Source: Thiohalophilus sp.
GTDB lineage: Bacteria > Pseudomonadota > Gammaproteobacteria > UBA6429 > Thiohalophilaceae
NCBI RefSeq assembly: GCF_034522235.1
Contig: NZ_JAXHLN010000003.1
Coordinates: 2,356,001-2,420,000, forward strand
Direction: 5' to 3'
DNA: 64,000 nt
How positions within the stretch are numbered: the first letter of the stretch is position 1; each line of letters starts with the position of its first letter. The position numbers were made by a program, and so were the translations under genes. Below the pieces are notes generated by a model. It had not been told where the DNA came from. It did no database searches and saw only the letters and a program-made list of their open reading frames with translations. Below are positions 17,307 to 26,053 of this stretch, piece after piece.

Positions 17307-17374
17307 GTAGGAGCGCCTCCGGCGCGACAGGCCTTGTCGCACGGATAGGGCTATCGCGGCTGAGCCGCTCCTAC
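17307..17374. repeat. Palindromic repeat of the GTAGGAGCG...CGCTCCTAC type
   Basis: GTAGGAGCGCCTCCGGCGCG at the left pairs in part with GCGGCTGAGCCGCTCCTAC at the right. A close relative occurs at 45199-45267. It lies in the 263-bp spacer between the HPP gene and pyrC, which holds no other feature I recognise. Confidence 0.8.
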
Positions 17375-17462
17375 GGACCGGGGAATAAAGGGTTTGAATG
17401 TCCTCGTTACCCCGACCTGCCTTTCGCTAGAACACCAACCGGATAAGATGCATAATACCGTC

Positions 17463-18497
17463 ATGGATCAGATTACCCTTACCCGCCCGGACGACTGGCA
17501 CCTGCATGTGCGCGACGGCGCGGTTTTAGCTGACGTGCTGGGCGATACTGCCCGACGCTTCGCCCGGGCGATCATCATGCCCAATCTCAAACCCCCGGTG
17601 ACCACCGTGGAGCAGGCCCTGGCTTACCGGCAACGGATTCTGGCCGCGCTGCCGGAGGGGACGTCGTTCAATCCCCTGATGACCCTGTACCTCACCGATG
17701 ACACCACGGCGGAGGAAATCCGCAAGGCGGCGGCGCATCCGCACGTGCATGCCGTGAAACTCTATCCCGCCGGCGCCACCACCAACTCGGCGGCGGGTGT
17801 CACGGCAATCGAGAAAACCTGGGACGCCATCGAGGCGATGGCCCAGGCCGGCCTGCCGTTACTGATTCATGGTGAGGCCACCGAACCGGAGATCGATATT
17901 TTCGATCGCGAGGCGGTGTATATCGACCGCACCCTGCGGCCGTTACTCGAACGGTTCCCGCCGCTCAAGGTCGTGCTGGAACACATCACCACCCGTCAGG
18001 CCGCCGAGTTCGTCCATGCCGGCCCCGATAACCTGGGCGCGACCATCACCCCGCATCATCTGCTGATGAACCGCAATGCCATGTTCCGCGGCGGCATGAA
18101 TCCACACCACTTCTGCCTGCCGATCCTCAAGCGGGAACAACATCGCCAGGCGCTGCTCAAGGCGGCGATCAGTGACACGGGCAAGTTCTTTCTCGGCACC
18201 GACAGCGCCCCGCATCCGCGCCACGCCAAGGAGTCGGGTTGCGGTTGTGCCGGGATTTACTCCGCCCATGCCGCGCTGGAGCTGTATGCCGAAGCCTTCG
18301 ACGAGGCCGGTGCACTGGACAAACTGGAAGGCTTCGCCAGCCACTACGGCGCCGATTTTTACGGCCTGCCGCGCAACAGCGATCGCATCACCCTGATCCG
18401 CGAAGACTGGACAGTGGCCAGCGGCATGAAGTTTGGCGAGGAAGAGCTGATTCCGCTGCGTGCCGGCGAGGTTGTTCACTGGCGAATGAAAGATTAG
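17463..18497 (+). CDS. pyrC: Dihydroorotase (class II, PyrC type)
   Basis: The 344-residue enzyme cyclises carbamoyl-aspartate to dihydroorotate in pyrimidine synthesis. Metal and active-site residues are visible: His13/His15 in WHLHVRD, Lys99 in AVKLYPAGATTNS (carbamylated), His136 in LIHGEAT, His174 in LEHITT, and Asp247 in LGTDSAPH. Length matches E. coli PyrC (348). I chose ATG 17463, which gives MDQITLTRPDDWHLH; ATG 17448 would add five residues. Confidence 0.95.
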   Translation: MDQITLTRPDDWHLHVRDGAVLADVLGDTARRFARAIIMPNLKPPVTTVEQALAYRQRILAALPEGTSFNPLMTLYLTDDTTAEEIRKAAAHPHVHAVKLYPAGATTNSAAGVTAIEKTWDAIEAMAQAGLPLLIHGEATEPEIDIFDREAVYIDRTLRPLLERFPPLKVVLEHITTRQAAEFVHAGPDNLGATITPHHLLMNRNAMFRGGMNPHHFCLPILKREQHRQALLKAAISDTGKFFLGTDSAPHPRHAKESGCGCAGIYSAHAALELYAEAFDEAGALDKLEGFASHYGADFYGLPRNSDRITLIREDWTVASGMKFGEEELIPLRAGEVVHWRMKD

Positions 18498-18532
18498 TGC
18501 TGAGTGCTGAGTTCTAAGTACTAAGTACCAAG
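18498..18532. repeat. Heptamer array, CTGAG/CTAAG type
   Basis: Immediately after the pyrC stop, five 7-bp units occur in phase (TGCTGAG twice, TTCTAAG, TACTAAG, TACCAAG). The same family is expanded at 59595-59657. Confidence 0.8.
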
Positions 18533-18545
18533 AACTGCCTTTACC

Positions 18546-18726
18546 TGTGGGAGCGGGCGACGCACAGGGAAGTGCTAATGTCGCGGTAGGCAGGACGCCG
18601 GGAGCGACGACGACCGCGACCCCACCATCGCCCGGCAATCGCGCCCGTGGGGCGCTCCCACCAACCGTTAAAAACCGGAACCGGGGTCAAGAGAATGTCA
18701 GGTAGCGCTACGCGCAACCTGACCTA
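18546..18726. repeat. Palindromic repeats downstream of pyrC
   Basis: A long imperfect palindrome runs from TGTGGGAGCG (18546) to CGCTCCCACCA (18664). It is followed at 18691-18726 by the TCAGGT...ACCTGA hairpin also present at 34251-34286 with nearly the same sequence. No gene is seen. Confidence 0.7.
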
Positions 18727-18735
18727 CAGCTGCAC

Positions 18736-18763
18736 CTCGTCACTCGTACCTCGTCCCTGGGCC
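18736..18763. repeat. Heptamer array, CTCGTCC sense
   Basis: Four 7-bp units in phase (CTCGTCA, CTCGTAC, CTCGTCC, CTGGGCC). A GGGCCC...GGGCCC hairpin (about 18759-18778) follows, next to the stop codon of the minus-strand gene 18782-19660. Confidence 0.8.
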
Positions 18764-18781
18764 CTGCCCGAAGGGCCCGGG

Positions 18782-19660
18782 TTAATAGACGGCTTTGACC
18801 CGATAGCCCTGTTCTTCCAGCATGCGTAACAGGCCGACGTCGCCGGGCAGATGCAGGGCGCCGACGGCGATAAAGGCATTACCTTTTGCCAGCTGCGCCT
18901 GCATGGTTTCCAGCATGTTGCGGTTACGTTGTTCGATCAGACTGTCGTTGACCAGCGCACTGACATCCTTACCCGATTTTTCCAGTTCCCGTTCGCTGAA
19001 TGCCAGCAGGCCATCGAGATCGCGCGCCAGGTAAATCTGCAGCATTTCCTCGACCATTTCTTCCAGATGGCGGTGTTCGCGAACCGCGACCCGCAACAGG
19101 TTGATCTGGGTTTTCAGCGGCGTGTTATCGAATAACTCAATGACGTCTTCCGGGGTTTCCAGACCACACAATTGCTTACCCTGTTCCTGCGCGGTTTGAT
19201 ACAACACATAATCGAGAAACATGCCCGATTCGGGTTTGGGAACACTCAGCAGCAAACCGGCCGCCCAGGGTTTGAACATGGGTACCAGCTGTTCGGGAAT
19301 ACCGTAATCGGCGATCAATGTGACGGTTTGTTGATAAAGCTCGGGGCCGATCTGCTGATCCAGTTTCTGACCATTGAGATACATCATCCCCTGGCTCATC
19401 TGGATCTGGGTTGCCGGATCCAGTTGCATTTCGGCACAAAAGATGTCCGACTGATCAAAACGCTTCTGTACCGGTGGAGGTAACCGGGTTACCCGGGGAT
19501 CCTCGCTGTGAATGGTGCCAAGCAGATAGCTCGCCTGGCCCGATTCGGGAGCGATTTCCCACAATATACCCTGCTGTTCCCCGGCCTGAGCAACACCAAG
19601 TGCCAACAACAGCATAGCCGCCGTAACAATACGCGAAATACCGAAATAGACCTGTTTCAT
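18782..19660 (-). CDS. TraB/GumN (TIKI)-family exported protein
   Basis: The 292-residue protein has a signal peptide (ISRIVTAAMLLLALGVAQA). It also has the two conserved histidine motifs of the TraB/GumN superfamily: SYLLGTIHSED near residue 50 and AVGALHLPGDVGLL near the C-terminus. Some eukaryotic members (TIKI) are metalloproteases; the bacterial function is unknown. ATG 19660 is preceded by a G-rich ribosome-binding sequence; an upstream in-frame start at 19714 would bury the signal peptide. Confidence 0.85.
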   Translation of the reverse strand: MKQVYFGISRIVTAAMLLLALGVAQAGEQQGILWEIAPESGQASYLLGTIHSEDPRVTRLPPPVQKRFDQSDIFCAEMQLDPATQIQMSQGMMYLNGQKLDQQIGPELYQQTVTLIADYGIPEQLVPMFKPWAAGLLLSVPKPESGMFLDYVLYQTAQEQGKQLCGLETPEDVIELFDNTPLKTQINLLRVAVREHRHLEEMVEEMLQIYLARDLDGLLAFSERELEKSGKDVSALVNDSLIEQRNRNMLETMQAQLAKGNAFIAVGALHLPGDVGLLRMLEEQGYRVKAVY

Positions 19661-19749
19661 GAAAAACCCGCCCCGTCTCTTTCCTGGCTGCAACGAAACT
19701 GTGATAATACGCACTGCCGCTATTACCCTGCAATGTTCAAGGCTGTCCG

Positions 19750-20358
19750 ATGTCCCGTATTTCCAAACGCTTTCGTGGTTTTCTGCCCGTCGTAGTCGAC
19801 GTGGAAACCGCCGGGTTCGATTGTCACAGCCATGCCCTGCTTGAAATCGCCGCCGTGCCCATCATTATGAATGGTAAGGGCAAGGTCAAACCGGCCGAAA
19901 CCATCGCCTGTCATGTTGAGCCCTTTGAAGGCGCACAGCTGGACCCCAGGGCGCTGGAGTTCACCGGTATCGATCCCTACCATCCGTTTCGCATGGCCAA
20001 ACCGGAAGCCGAGGCGCTGGAACTGATCTTTGAGCCGATCGCCGAGATAGTCCGGGTTCAGCAATGCAGCCGGGCGATTCTGGTCGGGCACAACCCGTTT
20101 TTCGATCTCGGCTTCATCAAGGCGGCCGCCAACCGCCAGGGTTTCAAGAAAATCCCCTTTCACCAGTTCAGCACCTTCGACACCGCCACCCTGGGCGGAC
20201 TCGCCTTCGGCCAGACCGTCCTGGCCCGCGCCGCCAAAGCCGCCGGGATCGAATGGGACAACAACGAAGCCCACTCCGCCGTCTACGATGCCGAACGCAC
20301 CGCCGAGCTGTTCTGCGACATCGTCAACCGCTGGGATGACATGAACACGTCTGAATAA
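19750..20358 (+). CDS. rnt: Ribonuclease T
   Basis: The 202-residue DEDDh 3'-5' exoribonuclease trims tRNA and other stable RNA 3' ends. Catalytic residues are visible: Asp17 and Glu19 in [10 protein letters not shown], Asp in [10 protein letters not shown], and His/Asp in [15 protein letters not shown]. The overall sequence follows E. coli RNase T closely (for example [17 protein letters not shown]). It is divergent from the TraB/GumN gene. Confidence 0.95.
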   Translation: MSRISKRFRGFLPVVVDVETAGFDCHSHALLEIAAVPIIMNGKGKVKPAETIACHVEPFEGAQLDPRALEFTGIDPYHPFRMAKPEAEALELIFEPIAEIVRVQQCSRAILVGHNPFFDLGFIKAAANRQGFKKIPFHQFSTFDTATLGGLAFGQTVLARAAKAAGIEWDNNEAHSAVYDAERTAELFCDIVNRWDDMNTSE

Positions 20359-20370
20359 TATTAAAGCTTT

Positions 20371-20502
20371 CACCGCAGAGACGCAGAGGACTTGATAATG
20401 TTGAATGATGAATTTTGAATGTTAAATTCGTAATGAACTTGTAATTCAAAATTCAAAATTCAAAATTATTTTAGCTCCGCGCTCTTTGCGTCTCTGCGGT
20501 TA
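20371..20502. repeat. Nested composite inverted repeat (CGCAGAG outside, TTGAATG heptamers inside)
   Basis: The left outer arm has ACCGCAGAGACGCAGAGG (20372-20389) and the right outer arm GCGTCTCTGCGGT (20488-20500). Between them, 20394-20466 runs in 7-bp phase: TTGAATG, ATGAATT and TTAAATT units on the left and AATTCAA three times on the right, again inverted. The right edge (GGTTAA) supplies the TAA stop of the sensor kinase gene. The same architecture recurs at 23525-23688. Confidence 0.88.
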
Positions 20503-21849
20503 ACCATTCACTTCATTGGATAAAGGTAGTTCTACTACTACTCGCAGGCCGCCGAGCTGTTCGCTATGATCCAGTTGCAGGGTGCCGTGGTAGCTTTCGA
20601 CGACCTGTTTGACGATGGACAGGCCGATGCCGTGGCCGCTGACGGTTTCGTCCTGGCGTTGTCCGCGTTGCAGCAGGGTGGCGGCCTGTTGCGGATCGAT
20701 GCCGGGGCCGTCGTCTTCGACGCTGATACGCAGGTTGTCATCCTGTTCGGAAAATTCAAGACGAATACGGCTATGGGTCCATTTCCAGGCATTGTCCAGC
20801 AGGTTACCCAGCAGTTCGGTGGCATCTTCCTTCTCCAGCGGCAGCAGAGCATCCTCGGCGTTCTGTAGCTCGAGTTCGACCGGTTTGTCCTGATACAGGC
20901 GCTGCAGCGTATCGAGGAGCGGTGGCAGATCCTGTTGCAGATCAAATCGTTTGTGGCTGCGCCTGTCACCGGCCAGACGGGCCCGTTTGAGTTCGCTGTC
21001 GACCCGTTGCTGGATTTGCCGGATCTGCTGCAACACCCGTGCATGGCGTTGTTGTTCCGAATCATCGAGGGATTCATACCACTGATGAATCAGGGCCAGG
21101 GGTGTTTTGATGGCATGCGCCACATCGCCCATGGCATGCCGGGAACGTTCCAGTCGCTGTTGCTGACGCTGCAACAGCCGGTTGACTTCCCTGACCAGCG
21201 GCAACACTTCGGAGGGGACATTCTCGGGCAGCTGGCTGGCCTGCCCGGATTCGAGCTGGCCAATGGCCTGTTGCGCCTGGCGAACCGGTCGCATGGCAAA
21301 ATGGATAATCGCGCTCTGTGCCGCAAGCAAGACGATAATAATCAGCAGAATCGAGGCACCGAACTGTTTCTGAAACCCGTGTATTTCCGCGTAGATGTGC
21401 GAGACATCCTCGGCGGTCACAATCAATAAATCCTGACCCTGTTTTTCATAACGCTGCTGGCGAACGAGCAATGATTGATTACGTGGACCGCTCTGCTGAC
21501 TGATTGCCACCTTGTTCGTATTACCGATATCCGGGACGGTTAATGTTTCATCCCACAGCGAACGGGAATAGTGCGTGTTATTGCCGGCCTGAATGATGAA
21601 ATAGTGGCCGGAAAAGGGCCGATGATAGATATTCTGGATTTTTTTCTCATCCAGTACCAGTTGCCCGTCGTTATCGAAATTAGCGGCAACCAGCAGGCTC
21701 TCGGCATCATGTTCCAGCCGGCTCTGGATATATTCACCGGTGATCTTTTCGGCCGCGAGACCAATCAGGGCCCAGAGCACAACAGCCAGCACAATGATGG
21801 TCACCAGCAGACCGAGATTGAGATTGGCGCGCAGGGAACGGAATATCAT
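20500..21849 (-). CDS. Two-component sensor histidine kinase
   Basis: The 449-residue inner-membrane kinase has two transmembrane helices (residues about 12-33 and 165-187) enclosing a periplasmic sensor of about 130 residues, then a HAMP-like stretch. The dimerisation/H-box is MGDVAHAIKTPLALI (phospho-His), followed by an HATPase domain (N box ELLGNLLDNAWKW, VEDDGPGID, GHGIGLSIV). The H-box layout resembles PhoQ-type kinases. The start overlaps the response-regulator stop by 4 bp, so translation is probably coupled. The last codons lie at the edge of a repeat. Confidence 0.93.
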   Translation of the reverse strand: MIFRSLRANLNLGLLVTIIVLAVVLWALIGLAAEKITGEYIQSRLEHDAESLLVAANFDNDGQLVLDEKKIQNIYHRPFSGHYFIIQAGNNTHYSRSLWDETLTVPDIGNTNKVAISQQSGPRNQSLLVRQQRYEKQGQDLLIVTAEDVSHIYAEIHGFQKQFGASILLIIIVLLAAQSAIIHFAMRPVRQAQQAIGQLESGQASQLPENVPSEVLPLVREVNRLLQRQQQRLERSRHAMGDVAHAIKTPLALIHQWYESLDDSEQQRHARVLQQIRQIQQRVDSELKRARLAGDRRSHKRFDLQQDLPPLLDTLQRLYQDKPVELELQNAEDALLPLEKEDATELLGNLLDNAWKWTHSRIRLEFSEQDDNLRISVEDDGPGIDPQQAATLLQRGQRQDETVSGHGIGLSIVKQVVESYHGTLQLDHSEQLGGLRVVVELPLSNEVNG

Positions 21850-22502
21850 GGCGCGAAGATATAGCCCTGACCACGCCGGGTCTGAATAATGTCCTTGCCC
21901 AGTCGATCCCGCAGGCGACGGACATAAACCTCGATGACATTGCTGTCCCGATCCGTATCCATTTCATACACGTGTTCGGTGAGTCGCGTCTTGGACAGCA
22001 CCTTGCCCGGATTGAGCATGAAATAACGTAGCAAGCGGTATTCGGTACCGGTTAGCTGGAAGCTTTGTTCACCGTTACTCACGGTCTGGGTCTCTTCATC
22101 CAGCAGCCAGCCCCGGCCTTCGAGTTGACTGCCAGCCGACTGATAGCGCCGGCGGATCAGGGCCTGTACCCGGGCCAGTAACTCTTCGCTGTGAAACGGC
22201 TTGGTCAGATAATCATCCGCACCGCTCTGCAGTCCGGTCACCTTGTCCTGCCAGCTGTCCCGCGCGGTCAGGATCAACACCGGCGTGCTGATTCTGGCCT
22301 CGCGCCAGTTTTGCAAGACGTCCAGACCGCTGCGCTGCGGCAGACCCAGATCGAGGATGATGGTGTCGTACTCAAACTCCCGGCCCAGGTATTCACCCTC
22401 GACCCCGTCATGGGCCAGGTCGACGACATACCCGGCGTCGACCAGTTTCGCCTTGAGCGATTCGGCCAGTTGCGTTTCATCCTCGACCAGTAGCAGTCGC
22501 AA
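21846..22502 (-). CDS. OmpR/PhoB-family response regulator
   Basis: The 218-residue protein has a receiver domain (acidic pair VEDE, phosphoacceptor Asp in IILDLGLPQ, Thr in ILTARD, Lys in LTKPF). A winged-helix effector follows (GTEYRLLRYFMLNPGKVLS; VYVRRLRDRLG). It is the partner of the kinase at 20500-21849, and the PepSY gene ends 3 bp upstream of it. Confidence 0.94.
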   Translation of the reverse strand: MRLLLVEDETQLAESLKAKLVDAGYVVDLAHDGVEGEYLGREFEYDTIILDLGLPQRSGLDVLQNWREARISTPVLILTARDSWQDKVTGLQSGADDYLTKPFHSEELLARVQALIRRRYQSAGSQLEGRGWLLDEETQTVSNGEQSFQLTGTEYRLLRYFMLNPGKVLSKTRLTEHVYEMDTDRDSNVIEVYVRRLRDRLGKDIIQTRRGQGYIFAP

Positions 22503-22505
22503 GTC

Positions 22506-22847
22506 TCAGTCCTCTTCCTCGATTTCCAGAATCTTGCCGCTGGCGGCATCCACTTCCAGTTTCATGACCCGATCCTTGTCGGTCAGAATCTCCAGCTCAT
22601 AGATATAGCTGCCGTCTTCACGCTCCAGCTCGGTCTCGATGACCTGGCCGGGATAGTCTTTTTCGACTTGCTTCAAAATTTCCTGCAGGGAAAGGATTTT
22701 ACCCTGCTGACGCAATTCCCGGGCCTCCCGGTAATCCAGTTTATCATCCGCCCGGGCGGAGTCCATCACATCAATCCCCTGACTTGCGAGGATGCCGATA
22801 CCACCGGCCGCCAACAGGCTGAACAGTACTGATTTATAACGCATCAT
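22506..22847 (-). CDS. Exported PepSY-domain protein
   Basis: The 113-residue protein has an N-terminal membrane/signal segment (SVLFSLLAAGGIGILASQG) followed by one PepSY domain (ILSLQEILKQVEKDYPGQV, then IYELEILTDKDRVMKLEVDA and GKILEIEE). PepSY proteins often accompany cytochrome b561 and two-component genes, as here. Binding partner or ligand is unknown. GGAG lies 4-7 bp before the paired ATG codons. Confidence 0.88.
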   Translation of the reverse strand: MMRYKSVLFSLLAAGGIGILASQGIDVMDSARADDKLDYREARELRQQGKILSLQEILKQVEKDYPGQVIETELEREDGSYIYELEILTDKDRVMKLEVDAASGKILEIEEED

Positions 22848-22859
22848 TTCTCTCCTTCT

Positions 22860-23441
22860 CTATTGTTCACTATGTAATGATTTTTTGCCGGTGAACATCG
22901 CGCGCACCAGATTCTCCCGATGCAGCAGACTTTCCAGCAGTACGCCCGCCACATGGATCAACGCCAGCAACAGGGTAAAGTTGGCGAAAAACTCATGGAC
23001 ATCCTCGACCACTTCCCAGGCCGCGGCTTCCTGCGCGATCCAGCCGGCCAGCGGCCCCGCGCCCTCTTCCACCGCATAGGTTGCCAGTCCGCTCAATGTT
23101 GTCACCAGCAATGCGATCAACATCAGCACAATCATGGCACCGCCAACCGGGTTGTGGCCCAGATAACGTTTGGGTCGCAACAGGAACACCTCTTTGAGAT
23201 ACTGCTTGATCTCGGCGGGGCGTTTGACAAAATCACTGAAGCGGGCATGGCGCGTGCCGATCAGGCCCCAGATCAGCCGCAAACTGATCAGCAGCAGCAC
23301 GCTATAACCGGCGAAGGTATGCACTCCCAGCCATTCATCCTCGCTGCTGAGGTAGGCCAGTGTAAAGCTCAGCACCAGCGCCCAGTGAAAAAACCGTACA
23401 AAAATGTCCCAGACCCGGACTTCTTTCTCTGTCTTCATCAT
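22860..23441 (-). CDS. Cytochrome b561-family membrane protein
   Basis: The 193-residue protein has four transmembrane helices with the expected haem-ligand histidines: WDIFVRFFHWALVLSF, GVHTFAGYSVLLL, DVHEFFANFTLLLALIHVAGV. It is the first gene of a minus-strand operon with the PepSY protein, response regulator and sensor kinase. That order suggests the two-component pair responds to a signal tied to this cytochrome, but the electron donor is not evident. GGAGG lies 5 bp before ATG 23441. Confidence 0.9.
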   Translation of the reverse strand: MMKTEKEVRVWDIFVRFFHWALVLSFTLAYLSSEDEWLGVHTFAGYSVLLLISLRLIWGLIGTRHARFSDFVKRPAEIKQYLKEVFLLRPKRYLGHNPVGGAMIVLMLIALLVTTLSGLATYAVEEGAGPLAGWIAQEAAAWEVVEDVHEFFANFTLLLALIHVAGVLLESLLHRENLVRAMFTGKKSLHSEQ

Positions 23442-23524
23442 AACCACCTCCTGACTCTGGGGACACAGTCTAGGCGGTCAAGCTGAAATCAGGCTGAAAA
23501 TAGTAGAGAGACTATCTAAATAAA

Positions 23525-23688
23525 CGCGGAGGACGCGGAGGCGCAGAGGCGCGGAGAAAGTAATAATTTTGAATGTTGAATGTTGAATTTTGAATGGGCC
23601 CGGCTCTGCAACTCAAAATTTAAAATTCAACATTCAACATTATATCTTTGCGAACTCTGCGTCTCCGCGCCTCCGCGTCCTCCGCGTT
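23525..23688. repeat. Nested composite inverted repeat, second copy
   Basis: The outer left arm (23525-23556) is built of CGCGGAGG/CGCAGAGG units and the outer right arm (23646-23688) of the complement. Inside are TTGAATG-type heptamers (23567-23596) and the inverted ATTCAAC/ATTTAAA-type heptamers (23615-23642) around a GGGCCCGG centre. The architecture equals that of 20371-20502 although the sequences differ in detail. Confidence 0.88.
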
Positions 23689-23714
23689 GTTTCCCAGAGC
23701 ATAAGAAAAAGGCA

Positions 23715-23740
23715 CAAAAAACCCGGCCTGGGCCGGGTTT
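23715..23740 (-). terminator. Rho-independent terminator of grxD
   Basis: On the minus strand CCCGGCC-CAG-GCCGGG is followed by a run of T residues, 27 bp after the grxD stop codon. Confidence 0.85.
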
Positions 23741-23766
23741 CGGGTCGTGCGCAAGGCGCTTGCCGT

Positions 23767-24081
23767 TTACTGTGCGGCTTCACCCACCGCCTTCTGCAGG
23801 TCACCCTTCTGGTACATTTCCAGGGTGATGTCGCAGCCGCCGATCAGTTCGCCGTTGATGTAGATCTGCGGGAAGGTCGGCCAGTTCTGGTACTTGGGCA
23901 GGTTTTCCATGATTTCGGGATCGGTCAGGATGTTGACGTGGGCGAATTCCTTGCCGCATTCCATCAGCGCCTGGGCCGCCCGGCTGGAGAAGCCGCACTG
24001 GGGCATGGTGGGTGTACCTTTCATAAAGATCACAACCGGGTTCTTTTTGACAATGTCGTCGATTCGTTCCAATGCATCCAT
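23767..24081 (-). CDS. grxD: Monothiol glutaredoxin (Grx4 type), Fe-S cluster carrier
   Basis: The 104-residue protein has the CGFS active site (Cys29 in PTMPQCGFS), Lys21 of the FMKGTP motif, and the glutathione-binding segments WPTFPQIYINGELIGGCD. Such proteins bind a [2Fe-2S] cluster as a dimer and hand it on. Length is usual. The open frame continues upstream to 24189, but the MDALERIDDIV start and length match the family. It is monocistronic with its own terminator. Confidence 0.94.
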   Translation of the reverse strand: MDALERIDDIVKKNPVVIFMKGTPTMPQCGFSSRAAQALMECGKEFAHVNILTDPEIMENLPKYQNWPTFPQIYINGELIGGCDITLEMYQKGDLQKAVGEAAQ

Positions 24082-24237
24082 TACTCGCACCTCGATATTG
24101 GCGTTTGTGGTCGGCCACGCCGCCTGGGACGCGCCACTAAAATCAGTAATACCTAATATACCCGGTTTGCCAGGCAAATACCATAGCAAAATACTCTGGT
24201 ATAAAAGGGGCGCTGTATTCTTGTAAATGCTGCCGGC

Positions 24238-26043
24238 TCAGCCGTTTTTCAAGGGATCGACGTGGGTCTGAAACCACAGTTCCAGCAGGGCCATATGCCA
24301 GAGCTTGCTGCCGCGCAGGGCCGTAAAGTGTTGATCCGGCGCGGCCAGCAGCTTGTCCACGTACTCCCGCTGGTAGATTCCCCGCGCCCGGCAGGCGTCG
24401 GAATTGACCCAATCCCGCATAAAATCGAGAAACTCGCCACGCACGTATTTGAGTGCCGGCATGGGGAAATAGCCCTTGGGCCGATCGATCACGGCATCCG
24501 GCACCAGTCCGCGGGCGACCCGCTTGAGAATGTGCTTGGGCCCCTCGCCGCCGGGGCCATTGCCCAGTTTGAGCTCGGGTGGCATTTGCGCGGCCAGTTC
24601 CACCAGCTGATGATCGAGGAACGGCACCCGCGCCTCCAGGCCCCAGGCCATGGTCATATTGTCCACCCGTTTGACCGGATCGTCGACGATCAGGGTGGTG
24701 ACATCCATGCGCAGTACCCGATCGATGAACTCGTCGGCCTGGGGCTCGCCCAGCAACGCGGCAATGGTCTGCGAGGTAACATCCGCCCCGCGACAGGGCT
24801 CGGTGACCATCTCGTTGAACTCGCTGTGCGGTCGATCGAAGTAGTAGCGGGCAAAGCGCTCCACGTCCGTGCCTTCCGTATCCTGCTGCATCTGCCCATA
24901 CCAGAAGTAGCCGGCGAACACCTCGTCCGCACCCTGGCCGCTCTGTACCACCTTGACCTCCTGCGAGACCCGCTCGCCGAGCAGGTAAAAAGCTACCGCA
25001 TCCTGGCCGAACATCGGCTCGGCCATTTGCGCCACCGCCTCGGGCAGGCGCGGCAGGACCTCTTCGTTGGGAATATGATATTGCTTGTGCCGGGTCCGGT
25101 AGCGTTCCACCACCTGATCCGAGTATTCAAACTCGCTGCCTTTCTCTTCGGGTTGATCCTCGAAGCCGATCGAAAAGGTGCGCAGATCCTTCACCCCCGC
25201 CTCGTCCAGCAGCGCCACCAGCAAACTGGAATCCAGCCCGCCGGAGAGCAACACCCCGACCGGGACATCGGCCACATCCAGCCGCTTGCGTACGGCATCG
25301 CGCAGCGCATCGTGAATCACACCGGTCCACTCGGCTTCGCTCAACGCTTGCGCCGGCCGCTGCGCCGGCAGATGCCAGTAACGGCGCTCGCGTGGTGATT
25401 CGCCATGGGCGAAGGTGATGGAAGTGCCGGGCACCAGCTTGCGCACACCCTTTAAAATAGTATGCGGCGCCGGGACCACGCCGTGCAGGGTAAACTGGTG
25501 ATGCAGCGCGACCGGATCCACATCGGTATCCACGCCACCGGCCGCCAGAACCGCCTGCAGGTTCGAGGCAAACAACAGGCGGTGATTATCCAGCGAATAA
25601 TAGAGCGGTTTGATGCCCATGCGATCCCGGGCCAGGAACAACGTCCGGTGATTCAAATCCCAGATAGCGAAGGCGAACATGCCGTGCAGATACTCGGGAC
25701 AGCGTTCGCCCCACTTGTGATACGCCTTGAGGATGACTTCCGAATCACCGTCGGAAGAAAATGAATACCCTTCACGGATAAAGTCAGCGCGCAGCTCACG
25801 GTAATTATAGATGGCACCGTTGAACACCAGCACCAGACCCAGTTCGCGATCCACCAGCGGTTGATTGGAGCGTTCGGAGAGATCGATGATCGCCAGCCGC
25901 CGATGCCCCAGCGCGATTTGATCATTCGACCAGCTGTCCTCAAAATCCGGCCCCCGCCGCGCCAATGCCGGCAGCATCCGCTTGACCGTCGCCGGTTGCG
26001 CCGGTCGACCGTCGAGTCTTAATTCGCCGCAAATGCCACACAT
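24238..26043 (-). CDS. asnO: Asparagine-synthase-like amidotransferase, N-acetylglutaminylglutamine amide type
   Basis: The 601-residue protein has an N-terminal class II glutamine amidotransferase domain with nucleophile Cys2 (MCGICGELRLDG; HRRLAIIDLSE; FNGAIYNYRELR). The C-terminal synthetase domain carries the ATP PP-loop VGVLLSGGLDSSL. The opening and length match the family that amidates N-acetylglutaminylglutamine to the osmolyte NAGGN rather than AsnB. The NAGG synthetase that usually sits beside it is not in the neighbouring genes, so the assignment is likely but not certain. Codons upstream of ATG 26043 belong to a heptamer array. Confidence 0.8.
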   Translation of the reverse strand: MCGICGELRLDGRPAQPATVKRMLPALARRGPDFEDSWSNDQIALGHRRLAIIDLSERSNQPLVDRELGLVLVFNGAIYNYRELRADFIREGYSFSSDGDSEVILKAYHKWGERCPEYLHGMFAFAIWDLNHRTLFLARDRMGIKPLYYSLDNHRLLFASNLQAVLAAGGVDTDVDPVALHHQFTLHGVVPAPHTILKGVRKLVPGTSITFAHGESPRERRYWHLPAQRPAQALSEAEWTGVIHDALRDAVRKRLDVADVPVGVLLSGGLDSSLLVALLDEAGVKDLRTFSIGFEDQPEEKGSEFEYSDQVVERYRTRHKQYHIPNEEVLPRLPEAVAQMAEPMFGQDAVAFYLLGERVSQEVKVVQSGQGADEVFAGYFWYGQMQQDTEGTDVERFARYYFDRPHSEFNEMVTEPCRGADVTSQTIAALLGEPQADEFIDRVLRMDVTTLIVDDPVKRVDNMTMAWGLEARVPFLDHQLVELAAQMPPELKLGNGPGGEGPKHILKRVARGLVPDAVIDRPKGYFPMPALKYVRGEFLDFMRDWVNSDACRARGIYQREYVDKLLAAPDQHFTALRGSKLWHMALLELWFQTHVDPLKNG

Positions 26044-26053
26044 ATAAAAACAG

